Shown here piece after piece: positions 1-7,486 of a stretch of 64,000 bases of DNA. The notes under the pieces were generated by a model. It ran no database searches and was not told the origin of the DNA. It saw only the letters and a list, made by a program, of their open reading frames with translations. Position numbers and translations under genes: made by a program. Each line of letters starts with the position of its first letter. Within the stretch, counting starts at the first letter, position 1. This DNA is from Gemmatimonadota bacterium (lineage in GTDB: Bacteria; Gemmatimonadota; Gemmatimonadetes; Longimicrobiales; Gaopeijiaceae), in NCBI GenBank assembly GCA_030428885.1, contig JAUIEJ010000004.1:248001-312000 (forward strand). Reading direction: 5' to 3'.

Positions 1-2
1 TG

Positions 3-1067
3 GACCTGATCGCCCTCCTGGTGTCGCGGCACTATCCCCTCACCCGGGCCCAGATCTGGGACGAGGTGGAGGGCTACCGAACCCGGCTCCAGGACAACGA
101 CGACCCGGAGTCGGTGCGCCGGATGTTCGAACGCGACAAGAAGGAGCTGATCGAGCTCGGCTTCCCGCTGAAGGTGGACGAAGACCCGCTGGGCGAGCCG
201 GGCGAGCAGCACCGATACCGCCTCTCCCATCGCGACTTCTACCTGCCCTACCTGCGGCTCATCCGCGAGGGCGCCGCCCTCGACGCACGGCCGAAGAACT
301 CGACCACGCCTCCGGCGGCACTCCCGGCCGAAGACGCGTGGCGGGTGGCGGAGGCCCTGCATGCCTACCGGCTCAATCCGGCGCTCCCGCGGGCGGAGGC
401 GGCCGAGTCTGCTTTCCGCAAGCTCACCTTCGACCTGGCCTCACCCGAGCTCGAATTCGGGTCGGCGCCGATCATTCTCTCGTCGGACGACGACGAAGCC
501 CGCGAGCGGGTCGAACGGCTGAGCGAGGCCATACGCCGGCGCCGTCGCGCCCGCTTCGACTACCACTCCATGGGCCGCGATGCGATCGCTGGGCGCCGGG
601 TCGAGCCCTGGGCGCTGCTCTTCAAGTTCAATCGGTGGTACCTCGTCGCCCGTGACCTCGACCGGGAGGCCCGTCGGACCTTTCGGATCAGTCGCATGTC
701 GGCGCTGGAGATCGAGCCGGACGCCGACACCTGGGCCCCCTTCGACCTCGACCTGTCGGAGTGGACGACGGCCGACGCCTGGAATCTGCCAGGCGACGAC
801 ACGGGCGAGACCACCGTCGACGTCCGCATGACCTTTCCGCGCTCCTTTTGGGCTGATCGGAATGAGCGCGGAACGCTGGTCGAGACCCGGGACGGCGGCA
901 CGACGGTGCGCCGCTTCACCGTGCGGAGCATGGATCCGTTCCTTCGCTGGCTGCTGAGTTTCGGGCGGGAGGTGGAGGTCGAAGCGCCTGCCGGCGTGGC
1001 CACCGCGCTGGGCGAACTCCGGGCCCGTGTGGCCGACCTGCATCGCGACCGGGGAGGCGCGGCGTGA
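3..1067 (+). CDS. WYL-domain transcriptional regulator (5' end cut by window)
   Basis: This is a PafB-like helix-turn-helix regulator with a ligand-sensing WYL domain. The frame is open from base 3, and the residues before the first GTG at 21 (DLIALLV) match the usual N-terminus of the family, so the true start lies outside the window. The winged-helix part includes LTRAQIWDEV and a stretch running to LKVDEDP. The WYL core is around codons 185-240 of the visible frame, with RARFDYHSMGRD, RVEPWALLF, NRWYLVARDLD and a FRISRM strand. The stop overlaps the next start as GTGA, so the two WYL genes are translationally coupled. WYL regulators of this kind often control DNA-damage or defence genes and are thought to sense nucleic-acid ligands (family knowledge); the target here is not visible. 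Confidence 0.9.
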   Translation, partial: DLIALLVSRHYPLTRAQIWDEVEGYRTRLQDNDDPESVRRMFERDKKELIELGFPLKVDEDPLGEPGEQHRYRLSHRDFYLPYLRLIREGAALDARPKNSTTPPAALPAEDAWRVAEALHAYRLNPALPRAEAAESAFRKLTFDLASPELEFGSAPIILSSDDDEARERVERLSEAIRRRRRARFDYHSMGRDAIAGRRVEPWALLFKFNRWYLVARDLDREARRTFRISRMSALEIEPDADTWAPFDLDLSEWTTADAWNLPGDDTGETTVDVRMTFPRSFWADRNERGTLVETRDGGTTVRRFTVRSMDPFLRWLLSFGREVEVEAPAGVATALGELRARVADLHRDRGGAA

Positions 1068-2062
1068 GCCCGTCCGCCGATCAGCTCCTGAGACTCGTGC
1101 GCCTGATTCCCCTCGCCGCTCGCCCGGAGGGGGTCCGCCTTCCCGATGCCGCGCGCATGTGTGGAGTCGAGGAACGCGATATCCAGCGCGACTTCACCCT
1201 GCTCGCCGAGCGCAGCTGGTACCTTCCTCCCGGGCGCACGGACGACTTTCAGATCCTCCTGGAGGGGGACCGCATCCGGGTCTACGCGCCCCCCGCCTTC
1301 CATCGCCCGGTGCGCCTCGTGCTCGCCGAGCTCGTCGCCTGTGCCCTCGCGTTGCGGTGCGCCGGCCTGGGATCGGAAGAAGCCGCAGAGCTCTGCCGTC
1401 GGGTGGAGGCCGCCCTCGCCCTGGAATCGATGGAGTCCGACGGGCCTTCACCGCCCGCCACGGACGAGGTCCAGTTCGCGCTCCGACATACGACGGTCGA
1501 CGAGCTGCACGGCGCGCTGTCGCGGGCGGTGGTGCATCGGCGCCGGGTGCGCTTCGGATACGTGAAGGACGGGGCGGAAGCCCCCGAGGTCCGCCGCCTC
1601 GAGCCGTGGCGGATCGTGCATGCCGAGGGTGAGGCGTACCTGATCGGCCACGACCTCGACCGCGACGAGCCGCGCCTCTTTCGGGTGGATCGGATCCTCG
1701 GGGTGGACGTCACCGACGAGGCCTGTTCAGCGCCCGTCCCCGACACACCCGAGGAGGTCCAGGACGACGGCTCGGTGCGCCTGATCGTCGGCGAGGGCGA
1801 CGAGCGGTGGGCCGAGGTGCGCTACTCGCCGCGGGTCGCACGCTGGGTGCGCGAGCGCTACGAGGGACAGGACGCGGAGGACGGCGCCTACGTCGTGCAG
1901 CACCGCCTGCTCACGGACGGCTGGGTGGTGCGCCACGTGCTCGCGTACGGCGGGGAGGCGGAGGTGGTCGCTCCGGGCGCGCTGAGGACGGCAGTCGTGG
2001 AGGCGGTCGATGGATCAGGGTCGGTTCAACAGGAACCATCTGCGAGAGGATTGAAACCATGA
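1064..2062 (+). CDS. second WYL-domain transcriptional regulator
   Basis: This 332-residue protein is a PafC-like partner of the upstream WYL gene. The N-terminal part has a winged-helix layout (LLRLVRLIPLAARPEGV, then ERDIQRDFTLLAER). The WYL region has RRVRFGYVKDG, RRLEPWRIV, GEAYLIGHDLDRDE and FRVDRI; the WYL tripeptide itself reads AYL. The start GTG at 1064 overlaps the previous TGA, and its own TGA overlaps the next ATG as ATGA. Tandem WYL pairs usually act as heterodimer-like regulators (PafBC precedent). Regulation of the adjacent island is inference from position. Confidence 0.88.
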   Translation: MSPSADQLLRLVRLIPLAARPEGVRLPDAARMCGVEERDIQRDFTLLAERSWYLPPGRTDDFQILLEGDRIRVYAPPAFHRPVRLVLAELVACALALRCAGLGSEEAAELCRRVEAALALESMESDGPSPPATDEVQFALRHTTVDELHGALSRAVVHRRRVRFGYVKDGAEAPEVRRLEPWRIVHAEGEAYLIGHDLDRDEPRLFRVDRILGVDVTDEACSAPVPDTPEEVQDDGSVRLIVGEGDERWAEVRYSPRVARWVRERYEGQDAEDGAYVVQHRLLTDGWVVRHVLAYGGEAEVVAPGALRTAVVEAVDGSGSVQQEPSARGLKP

Positions 2063-3030
2063 TCGAGGTGGCACAGGACGAGTTGGTCTTCCGTTTTCCC
2101 GACGTGCACGCCGACGCGACGTTGTCGATCAGCTTCCAGCGCACGCTGAGAATTCCCGACGACGGCCGCGACTACCCCCTTCCTCCGGGGCTCGGGGCGT
2201 TTCCGCTCCGCCACGTCGACGACTACGGAGCGCGTCTGCCCGAGGCCCGGAAGGCACGCGGGGGAGTGATGCTGCCCATGTACCAGTCCGAGGCCCTCTG
2301 GCTGGCCTTCGGCGGGGGGTATCCCTTCGCCGTGAAGGTCGCCACCGGAGAGATCAACGCCGTGACGGGCGGCGCTTGGGCCGATGGAATCCACCGCGAT
2401 CCCCAGGACTACCTGGTGGTTCCCGACCAGCCGTGGCTGGATGGCTACTGCGTGGAGAGGGGCACGATCCGGCAGTTCGTCGCCATGCCCCTCGGCCGGG
2501 GGTACACCGCCGAGGAGCAGATCACCGGGGCGGCCAAGCACGGCGGCATCCAGATCGCGGTCTACCCCATGAAGTCGGAGGCGTACCGCCAACTCGACAC
2601 CTTCGATGGGCCGACGTCCGGGATGGTTTATGCCGTGCACGAAGAGTCGGCGCCCATGGGACTCGCTCCCGGGGGCCGCATGAAGCAGGAGATCTACGAC
2701 GATCCCCATGCCTTCGACGTGTGGGACACCCGGGAGAGCGGTCACTGCTTCGTTCACATCGCCAACTCGCTGGCGTGGAGGGCGATCACGAGCGAGGAGC
2801 CGCCCACCACTCCCCTGACGGCGCGGGAGTACAGCGAATTCGGCATGCCGTGGTTCGACTACTACGGCGGCGATCGCGCCGCGCTCGAGGGAGCGGCCAC
2901 GCTGGCGGGCCTGAAGAGCGTGAAGGCGTTGGGCGACGAAAAGGGCGAGCAGCCTCTGCCCGAAAACGAGTCGGTGGTGCCGCCCATCGTGATCGAGCTG
3001 GGCCCCGAGGGCAGTGGATCTTCGACCTGA
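2059..3030 (+). CDS. conserved protein of unknown function in WYL operon
   Basis: This is a 323-residue soluble protein with no signal peptide or membrane segment. The ATG at 2059 forms ATGA with the stop of the second WYL gene; a longer open frame from 1807 runs through that gene and is rejected. The centre has a run of short conserved-looking blocks: MLPMYQSEALWLAF, YPFAVKVATGEINAV, DYLVVPDQPWLDGYCV, RQFVAMPLGRGYTAEEQ and GGIQIAVYPMK. I recognise the pattern as a widespread uncharacterised bacterial family but know no assigned function. Coupling to two WYL regulators suggests co-expression with them. It ends 12 bp before a convergent gene. Confidence 0.8.
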   Translation: MIEVAQDELVFRFPDVHADATLSISFQRTLRIPDDGRDYPLPPGLGAFPLRHVDDYGARLPEARKARGGVMLPMYQSEALWLAFGGGYPFAVKVATGEINAVTGGAWADGIHRDPQDYLVVPDQPWLDGYCVERGTIRQFVAMPLGRGYTAEEQITGAAKHGGIQIAVYPMKSEAYRQLDTFDGPTSGMVYAVHEESAPMGLAPGGRMKQEIYDDPHAFDVWDTRESGHCFVHIANSLAWRAITSEEPPTTPLTAREYSEFGMPWFDYYGGDRAALEGAATLAGLKSVKALGDEKGEQPLPENESVVPPIVIELGPEGSGSST

Positions 3031-3042
3031 ATTCGTCGGCGG

Positions 3043-4203
3043 TCACACCTTCCTGGCAACCAGTTGGACCAGGACGCCCATCTGCCCGATCCCCATCAAC
3101 GCATCTCGTACGGCCATCACCTCGTCCCGGGTGACGGGCTCGGCGTGCGCCGCCGGATTCCGCAGCTTCTGCACCTTCTCGAGCTCGCGCGGGAGCTTGT
3201 ACTCATCGGTGAAGTACAACACCTGTCCGGACGCGACCCGCTTCAACCCCTCTTTGACCAGAGGCTCGTCCGCCAGGAGCTTCCGCAGCGCGCCGAGGCC
3301 CTGGTGCGGGAACGCCCGCCCCAGGTCCACCGGTTTGTGGTCCACGTAGGCCATACGTCGATTGATGTCGACGTCGGAGTAGGCCCGGTTCATCAGCCCC
3401 CGCAAGATCGCGTTCACCTCGGTCTCGAGCGCTTTCGCGTATTCGACCGCGGCTCCCGAGAAGTCGAACGCCGGGTCCTCCCGCCGAGCACGAACCACCG
3501 CTTCGGCCGAGGCCAGGAAGGTGCGGGTCGCCGGCTCCATCAGATGCCAGATGCGCTCGCCGAAGAGGTTGTCCCGGAGATCGGCGCTGAGTCGGGCCAC
3601 CTCACCCCGCAGCTCGGCGTCCCGCTCGGCCCAGAGCCGTCCCTCGGTGAGCGCCTCCCGGTCGCCGAACCAGTCCATCTCGGTCTCGCGCCAGACGAGC
3701 AGGGGCAGCTCCACCATCCCCCCATACAGACTCACCGGCTGGTCGTGGTAGCGGGTGTTGTGGAGCTTCCTCAGCTCCTGGATCACAGCCCGCGCGTCCT
3801 GCGCCACGACCCGACGGATGTCCCAGATCCCGAACCAGACGTCGCACTCCTGGTCCTTGTAGTAGCCGGGCACCGCCGCCCGTTCCCGGGTGCGCACGTC
3901 GTCGACCGTGACTTCCGAGAGGTCGGCGACGTAGAGCGAGTGGTAGTCGGTCAGATACAGATAGGTCGGGACCCCGGCCTGGATCTGATCGTCCAGAGCG
4001 AGGACGTCGGCCAGGTGCGGCAGCGGCTCCTTGCGGCGGGGGCTCGTGATGCGGCCCCACCAGACATGGACGTCGTCCTCGCTCGCGAGGCGTTTATCGC
4101 GGTGCGCTCGGGCCCGCTCCACGAGGATGTTCACGTGGGAGTCCACGGCGTCGACAGCGTAGGACGGGTTCCAGACGGAGACGAGGTGGTGCGGGCGTGT
4201 CAC
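3043..4203 (-). CDS. unknown protein with HEPN-like C-terminal RNxxAH motif
   Basis: The 386-residue product starts at GTG 4203, preceded by a GGAGGT ribosome site at the right distance; the frame stays open further upstream but only through the neighbouring gene. Residues 1-180 hold a mixed alpha/beta domain I cannot name (HVWWGRITSP, TYLYLTDYHSLYVADL, DVWFGIWDIRRV). Residues 185-386 are mostly helical and contain R348-NPAA-H353 (KLRNPAAHAEPVTRDEV), which fits the Rx4-6H signature of HEPN RNases. The HEPN assignment is inference from motif and helical context. It lies 46 bp downstream of the RNase-H-fold-like gene on the same strand, so the two are probably one operon. Confidence 0.72.
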   Translation of the reverse strand: MTRPHHLVSVWNPSYAVDAVDSHVNILVERARAHRDKRLASEDDVHVWWGRITSPRRKEPLPHLADVLALDDQIQAGVPTYLYLTDYHSLYVADLSEVTVDDVRTRERAAVPGYYKDQECDVWFGIWDIRRVVAQDARAVIQELRKLHNTRYHDQPVSLYGGMVELPLLVWRETEMDWFGDREALTEGRLWAERDAELRGEVARLSADLRDNLFGERIWHLMEPATRTFLASAEAVVRARREDPAFDFSGAAVEYAKALETEVNAILRGLMNRAYSDVDINRRMAYVDHKPVDLGRAFPHQGLGALRKLLADEPLVKEGLKRVASGQVLYFTDEYKLPRELEKVQKLRNPAAHAEPVTRDEVMAVRDALMGIGQMGVLVQLVARKV

Positions 4204-4249
4204 GGCAGTTCGACCTCCACCATGATCCCGACGCTTCGCGGCTCGGGAG

Positions 4250-5194
4250 TCAATGCGCCTCCAACCCCAGGATCCAACCCTCCACGCTGCGCACCGCCGG
4301 GTCATCGGGCGCCCCTTCGGCGCGATGGCCGAGCACCACCTCCAGCATTCCGAAGAGGCCGAGGGCCGCGTCGAAGGGATCCTCCCCGTCCTTCCGGTCA
4401 CCGAACCCCGCACGGAGCCGATCCACGAGAGCCGGTCTCAGCTCCACGCCTCGCCCTCGAGCCCAATCGAGCAGTCCCGCGCCGATGCGGCGTCGGTCGT
4501 CCTGGTTGCGCTTGCTCCATCCCCGTCCCGGCGGATCGAAGCCCAACTGCACCGCCACATCCGCGGGATAGGTTTCGGCCAGGGTGACGGTGTCCGGAGC
4601 GGTGAGTTCGTCGAGTGACCCGTGGAAAGGCCACAGCCGAACATCCATTGGGGACTGCAGCGCGGGTACGATCACCCCCTTCCACCCGGCGATCGCAGCC
4701 TTGCCGACCTGCTGCCCGCCCAGCGTCCAGAACAGAGGGCTCGCGGGCCCGCGGTAGGGTGTCGGCCGCTCGCATCGCCTCAGCAGGTCGTTCCGCCCCT
4801 CGACTCCCAACCCGTCAAACAGGTGTTGCTGCTTCGTTCCACCCGGGCGCATCGGATAGAACGGCCGCGTCGGCCGAATCTCCTCAGGATGCTCCGCCGG
4901 GTGGTAGAAGCGCTCCCACTCCGCTTCACCCAGCCGCGGCAATAAGGCCGGGAAGTCCGCGACCCCGGCATTCGCGGCCCACGCCACGGGTACCCCGATC
5001 GGGAAGTCGAACCCGACGGTCACAGCGGAGCCGGCATCCGCACGGTTCAGGACACGGTGCCAGAACGTCCCGAGGTCACCAACGGGCTCCGGCGCCTCGG
5101 CCAGAATGGCCCCTCCTCGGATCTCGGCTGCGCACATCCAGCGGCCCTTGGGGCGTGTCGCCCAGTCGGCGTGGATGAGCAGGTGGTTCGTCAT
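4250..5194 (-). CDS. RNase H-fold-like (DUF429-like) protein
   Basis: This is a 314-residue cytoplasmic protein. ATG 5194 is chosen because AGGAAG precedes it and the reading frame above it is helicase debris (see the pseudogene entry). The N-terminus HADWATRPKGRW followed by VGFDFPIGVPVAWA resembles the two acidic strands of DUF429/RNase H-like proteins. The middle has a Trp/Gly-rich block (PLFWTLGGQQVGKAAIAGWKGV) and the C-terminus ends DPFDAALGLFGMLEVVLG, with a late Asp as in that fold. The assignment is a judgement from motif layout. It is first in a probable operon with the HEPN-like gene, transcribed from the promoter remnant at 5314-5342. Confidence 0.68.
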   Translation of the reverse strand: MTNHLLIHADWATRPKGRWMCAAEIRGGAILAEAPEPVGDLGTFWHRVLNRADAGSAVTVGFDFPIGVPVAWAANAGVADFPALLPRLGEAEWERFYHPAEHPEEIRPTRPFYPMRPGGTKQQHLFDGLGVEGRNDLLRRCERPTPYRGPASPLFWTLGGQQVGKAAIAGWKGVIVPALQSPMDVRLWPFHGSLDELTAPDTVTLAETYPADVAVQLGFDPPGRGWSKRNQDDRRRIGAGLLDWARGRGVELRPALVDRLRAGFGDRKDGEDPFDAALGLFGMLEVVLGHRAEGAPDDPAVRSVEGWILGLEAH

Positions 5195-5246
5195 GCCGGA
5201 GTCTTCCTGGACGAGGCGGTCGTGTCGTCGGGTATCGGCGGGGGCC

Positions 5247-5349
5247 ATCGTGGCGCAGCGAGCGCGGGAGCTCGCCATGTTCAGGCGGTCCAGGGGCGCA
5301 TACGCCCCCACGCATGCTACGGGGTTTCCCGGGCCGTAGCAAAGGCGCC
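5247..5349 (-). pseudogene. scar of a second nuclease-helicase gene (3' coding end fused to its promoter)
   Basis: Two short blocks match the intact helicase locus in the same orientation. Bases 5247-5295 align with 7598-7646 (about 42 of 49 identical), which encodes the last SF1 helicase motif; here it reads PLDRLNMASSRARCAT. Bases 5312-5349 align with 10994-11031 (about 34 of 38, including 19 identical bases at 5331-5349), which is the helicase promoter. Everything between the two blocks, about 3.3 kb in the intact gene, is missing. The start codon position is also lost. This is best read as a deleted helicase copy. The debris is in frame with the gene starting at 5194. Confidence 0.7.
5314..5342 (-). 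promoter_or_regulatory. captured helicase-type promoter
   Basis: On the minus strand this reads TTGCTA, 17 bp, TAGCAT, the same hexamers and spacing as the promoter of the intact helicase at 10996-11024. The initiation codon that should follow 6 nt downstream is gone. Transcripts from it would now run into the gene starting at 5194. Confidence 0.6.
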
Positions 5350-5464
5350 GGCCCCGCGACGCCACCGGATTGGCCCGGCCGATCCGGCCATGTCGGCGGT
5401 CGCCGGTGGTGTGCGATCATAGGCTCGCCGTTGAAGGACCGGCCTTTGAGGGTGATCTGTGAGC

Positions 5465-5530
5465 TTGGCAATTTTAACCGAGCGACGTATTTTTCCCAAA
5501 ACGGTTAAAGTGCCCCATAGAGTTAAAATT
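5465..5530 (+). promoter_or_regulatory. promoter and candidate operator of the AbiE-like pair
   Basis: TTGGCA (5465-5470), a 17-bp spacer and TATTTT (5488-5493) form a good sigma-70 promoter. AATTTTAAC (5470-5478) is the exact inverted partner of GTTAAAATT (5522-5530), and CGGTTA (5502-5507) mirrors TAACCG (5475-5480). One arm lies in the promoter spacer and the other ends 2 nt before the start codon. AbiEi antitoxins are known to repress their own promoter through inverted repeats, so an autoregulatory operator is the natural reading. Confidence 0.6.
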
Positions 5531-5532
5531 CC

Positions 5533-6594
5533 ATGGCCACCGCAGTCCGCGATCAGGTAGTCCGCCGGCTCAAGTCGGCGGGAGGAATCGGCGTGCAGTA
5601 CGGCGGGCCGGCCGATCTCGTGCTCACCCTCCAGGGGGCCGAGGTGCCGATCGTTCTCGAGATCAAGCACCGCCTGAATGAGTCCGACCTCGAGCGCTTC
5701 CTGGCCCGTGCCGGCGAGACGAGAGAGCCAACGGTTCTCGCAGTCCCTGCGCTCTCCTCCAGGCGACGCCAGGACCTCAAGCGCCGCAACGTCTCCTGGA
5801 TCGAGTACCACACCGGATTCGTGCACCTGCGGCTGCCGCATCTGGCCATCGACCTCCCCGAAGACCCGGAGTCGAAGGCGGATGCCACCAAGGGGGTGCC
5901 GAGCCTCGCCGGTAAGGCTGGGATCGTCGTGGAGGCTCTCCTCGAACGGGCGCGAAGCCAGGCACTCGTCGAGCAGCCCGATATCGCCGAGCTCTCGGGA
6001 AGCACCCAGGCGTGGACCAGCAAGGTGTTCAGCGCACTCGTCGAGGTCGAGGCGCTTGAGGTGGTGGGCGCGGGTCCCTCGAAGAGGTGGCGCCCTCGAC
6101 CGGACGCGCTGCTGCGTTTGTGGGAGGCCGATGGGGGGCCCGCGCCGACGGCGACCCCCATGTACCTCTGGAGCCGGACATCGGACGACCTGCTCCGGTC
6201 GCTGGGTCGCCTTGACGACGTTGTCGAGACCTACGCCATCGGGGGGGTGGCGGCGGTCAATCTCCACGAACCCACGCTTTCTTCCCTGCCTCTCGTGGAC
6301 GTCTGGATCCCCACATCCGAACCTCCGGCGAGAGTCGCCCAGGAGCTGGACGCCCAACTCATCGAGTCCGGAGCAAACGTCTTTCTCTGGCAAGCGTCCG
6401 ACGACCCCGCGCTGCGCCTGGCCGGACCGCTTCGGCGGTGGCGGGCGGAAGCACCCGAGGCTCTCGGCGGACTCTCGGTAGTCACTCCGGGCCGCGCCGT
6501 GGTGGAAGCGACGAAGGGTCCGGGCCGATCGCCAGAGGTCGGAGAGAACCTCCGGCGGAGAATCCTCGAAGAGAGTCCCATACACGATGGCTGA
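5533..6594 (+). CDS. AbiEi-like antitoxin / winged-helix protein
   Basis: This 353-residue protein precedes a nucleotidyltransferase toxin-like gene with an 8-base overlap, the layout of type IV AbiE systems. Residues 1-110 form an alpha/beta module (VLTLQGAEVPIVLEIKHRL, then VSWIEYHTGFVHLRLP) reminiscent of a degenerate restriction-endonuclease-like or Vsr-like domain. Residues 115-200 look like a winged helix (AGIVVEALLERARSQ ... KVFSALVEVEALEVV). The C-terminal third (IGGVAAVNLH ... VDVWIPTSEPP) fits the AbiEi_4-type antitoxin core. No Shine-Dalgarno is visible: the operator arm ends 2 nt before the ATG. The function as antitoxin and autorepressor is inferred from context. Confidence 0.65.
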   Translation: MATAVRDQVVRRLKSAGGIGVQYGGPADLVLTLQGAEVPIVLEIKHRLNESDLERFLARAGETREPTVLAVPALSSRRRQDLKRRNVSWIEYHTGFVHLRLPHLAIDLPEDPESKADATKGVPSLAGKAGIVVEALLERARSQALVEQPDIAELSGSTQAWTSKVFSALVEVEALEVVGAGPSKRWRPRPDALLRLWEADGGPAPTATPMYLWSRTSDDLLRSLGRLDDVVETYAIGGVAAVNLHEPTLSSLPLVDVWIPTSEPPARVAQELDAQLIESGANVFLWQASDDPALRLAGPLRRWRAEAPEALGGLSVVTPGRAVVEATKGPGRSPEVGENLRRRILEESPIHDG

Positions 6595-7486
6595 ACCCAG
6601 CCCAGGCGTACCGCCGATCCCCATCGAGGCGTACACGCCGGAGGCGCTCGCCGCCTGTGAGAAGGCTCTGAGGACGATCGTCTCACGAATCGGCGCGTGG
6701 GGCCCTCGACTCGTTCTCTTTGGAGGCCTTGCACCGCGCTACATCGTCGATTCCCCGCCTCCCGAGGTGGGCGAGCATTCGGGCACGACCGACCTGGACG
6801 TCGTGGTCGGCCTGGAGATCGGGGTGGATGACGAAGGGGTGTATACCAAGCTACAGCAGGAACTCACCAACGCCGGCTTCGCCGCCAGTGCTGGCGGCAG
6901 TTGGGCGTGGGAGCGTCGCGTCGACGGCGTTCGCGTCGTCCTGGAGTTCTTCTGCCCCGTCGAACCGGGCGGTCAACCGGGCAAGCTCCGAAGGAATCCC
7001 GGGGGCGAAGTCGGCTCCAGTATCTCGGCCATCCAGCTGCAGGGGGCCGAGATCGTCGGAACGGACCACCTCGCCATCGATCTGTCCGGCGAGGTGTTGG
7101 ACCACGGGGGTATCCGTGACGTGACGATCCGGGTGGCAAACATCCTTCCGTTCCTGGTCCTGAAGGCCTTCGCCCTCGAGACCCGGGACAAGGAGAAGGA
7201 TGCCTACGACATCGTGTGGACGCTCGACGCCTTCGGCGAGAAGGGCCCGGAGAGCGCTGCGGAGGCCGCCGCCGAGAGTCCCATCGCGGAGTCGGACGAA
7301 GCATCGGCAGCGTTCGCGATTCTGGAGGCTCGCTTCAGTGCGCCGGAAGGCCAGGGCCCCAGCAACTACGCGCGCTTCTTCCTGGGTGACGGCGGCGACG
7401 ACGACGAGAGGATGCGGCGTCGGAGGCACGCCCAGGGGACGGTTCAGGCGTTCCTGTCCGCTTGGCGGGCGATCCGAGGGGGCTAG
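6587..7486 (+). CDS. AbiEii-like nucleotidyltransferase (toxin candidate)
   Basis: The 299-residue protein has the DNA polymerase beta-type nucleotidyltransferase signature: LFGGLAPRYIV (Gly46-Gly47), then GTTDLDVVVG with the paired aspartates of TDLD at 68-71, and a third carboxylate in VVLEFF near 120. Further on, LKAFALETRDKEKDAYDIVW matches the Lys/Arg/Asp motif of AbiEii/MenA-like enzymes. Members of this family modify tRNA or other targets and are neutralised by the AbiEi partner (family knowledge). It overlaps the antitoxin gene by 8 bases. Its TAG stop sits in GGCTAGCC, which also holds the stop of the convergent helicase gene. Confidence 0.72.
   Translation: MAEPSPGVPPIPIEAYTPEALAACEKALRTIVSRIGAWGPRLVLFGGLAPRYIVDSPPPEVGEHSGTTDLDVVVGLEIGVDDEGVYTKLQQELTNAGFAASAGGSWAWERRVDGVRVVLEFFCPVEPGGQPGKLRRNPGGEVGSSISAIQLQGAEIVGTDHLAIDLSGEVLDHGGIRDVTIRVANILPFLVLKAFALETRDKEKDAYDIVWTLDAFGEKGPESAAEAAAESPIAESDEASAAFAILEARFSAPEGQGPSNYARFFLGDGGDDDERMRRRRHAQGTVQAFLSAWRAIRGG

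Larger units (their letters stand above)
5195..5532. other. divergent intergenic region between RNase H-like and AbiE-like genes
   Basis: This 338-base stretch has no intact gene. From left to right it holds the ribosome site of the minus-strand gene, the helicase scar and its captured promoter (5247-5349), a GC-rich spacer, and then an AT-rich island (5462-5532) unlike the surrounding DNA that carries the AbiEi-like promoter and inverted repeats. Confidence 0.7.
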
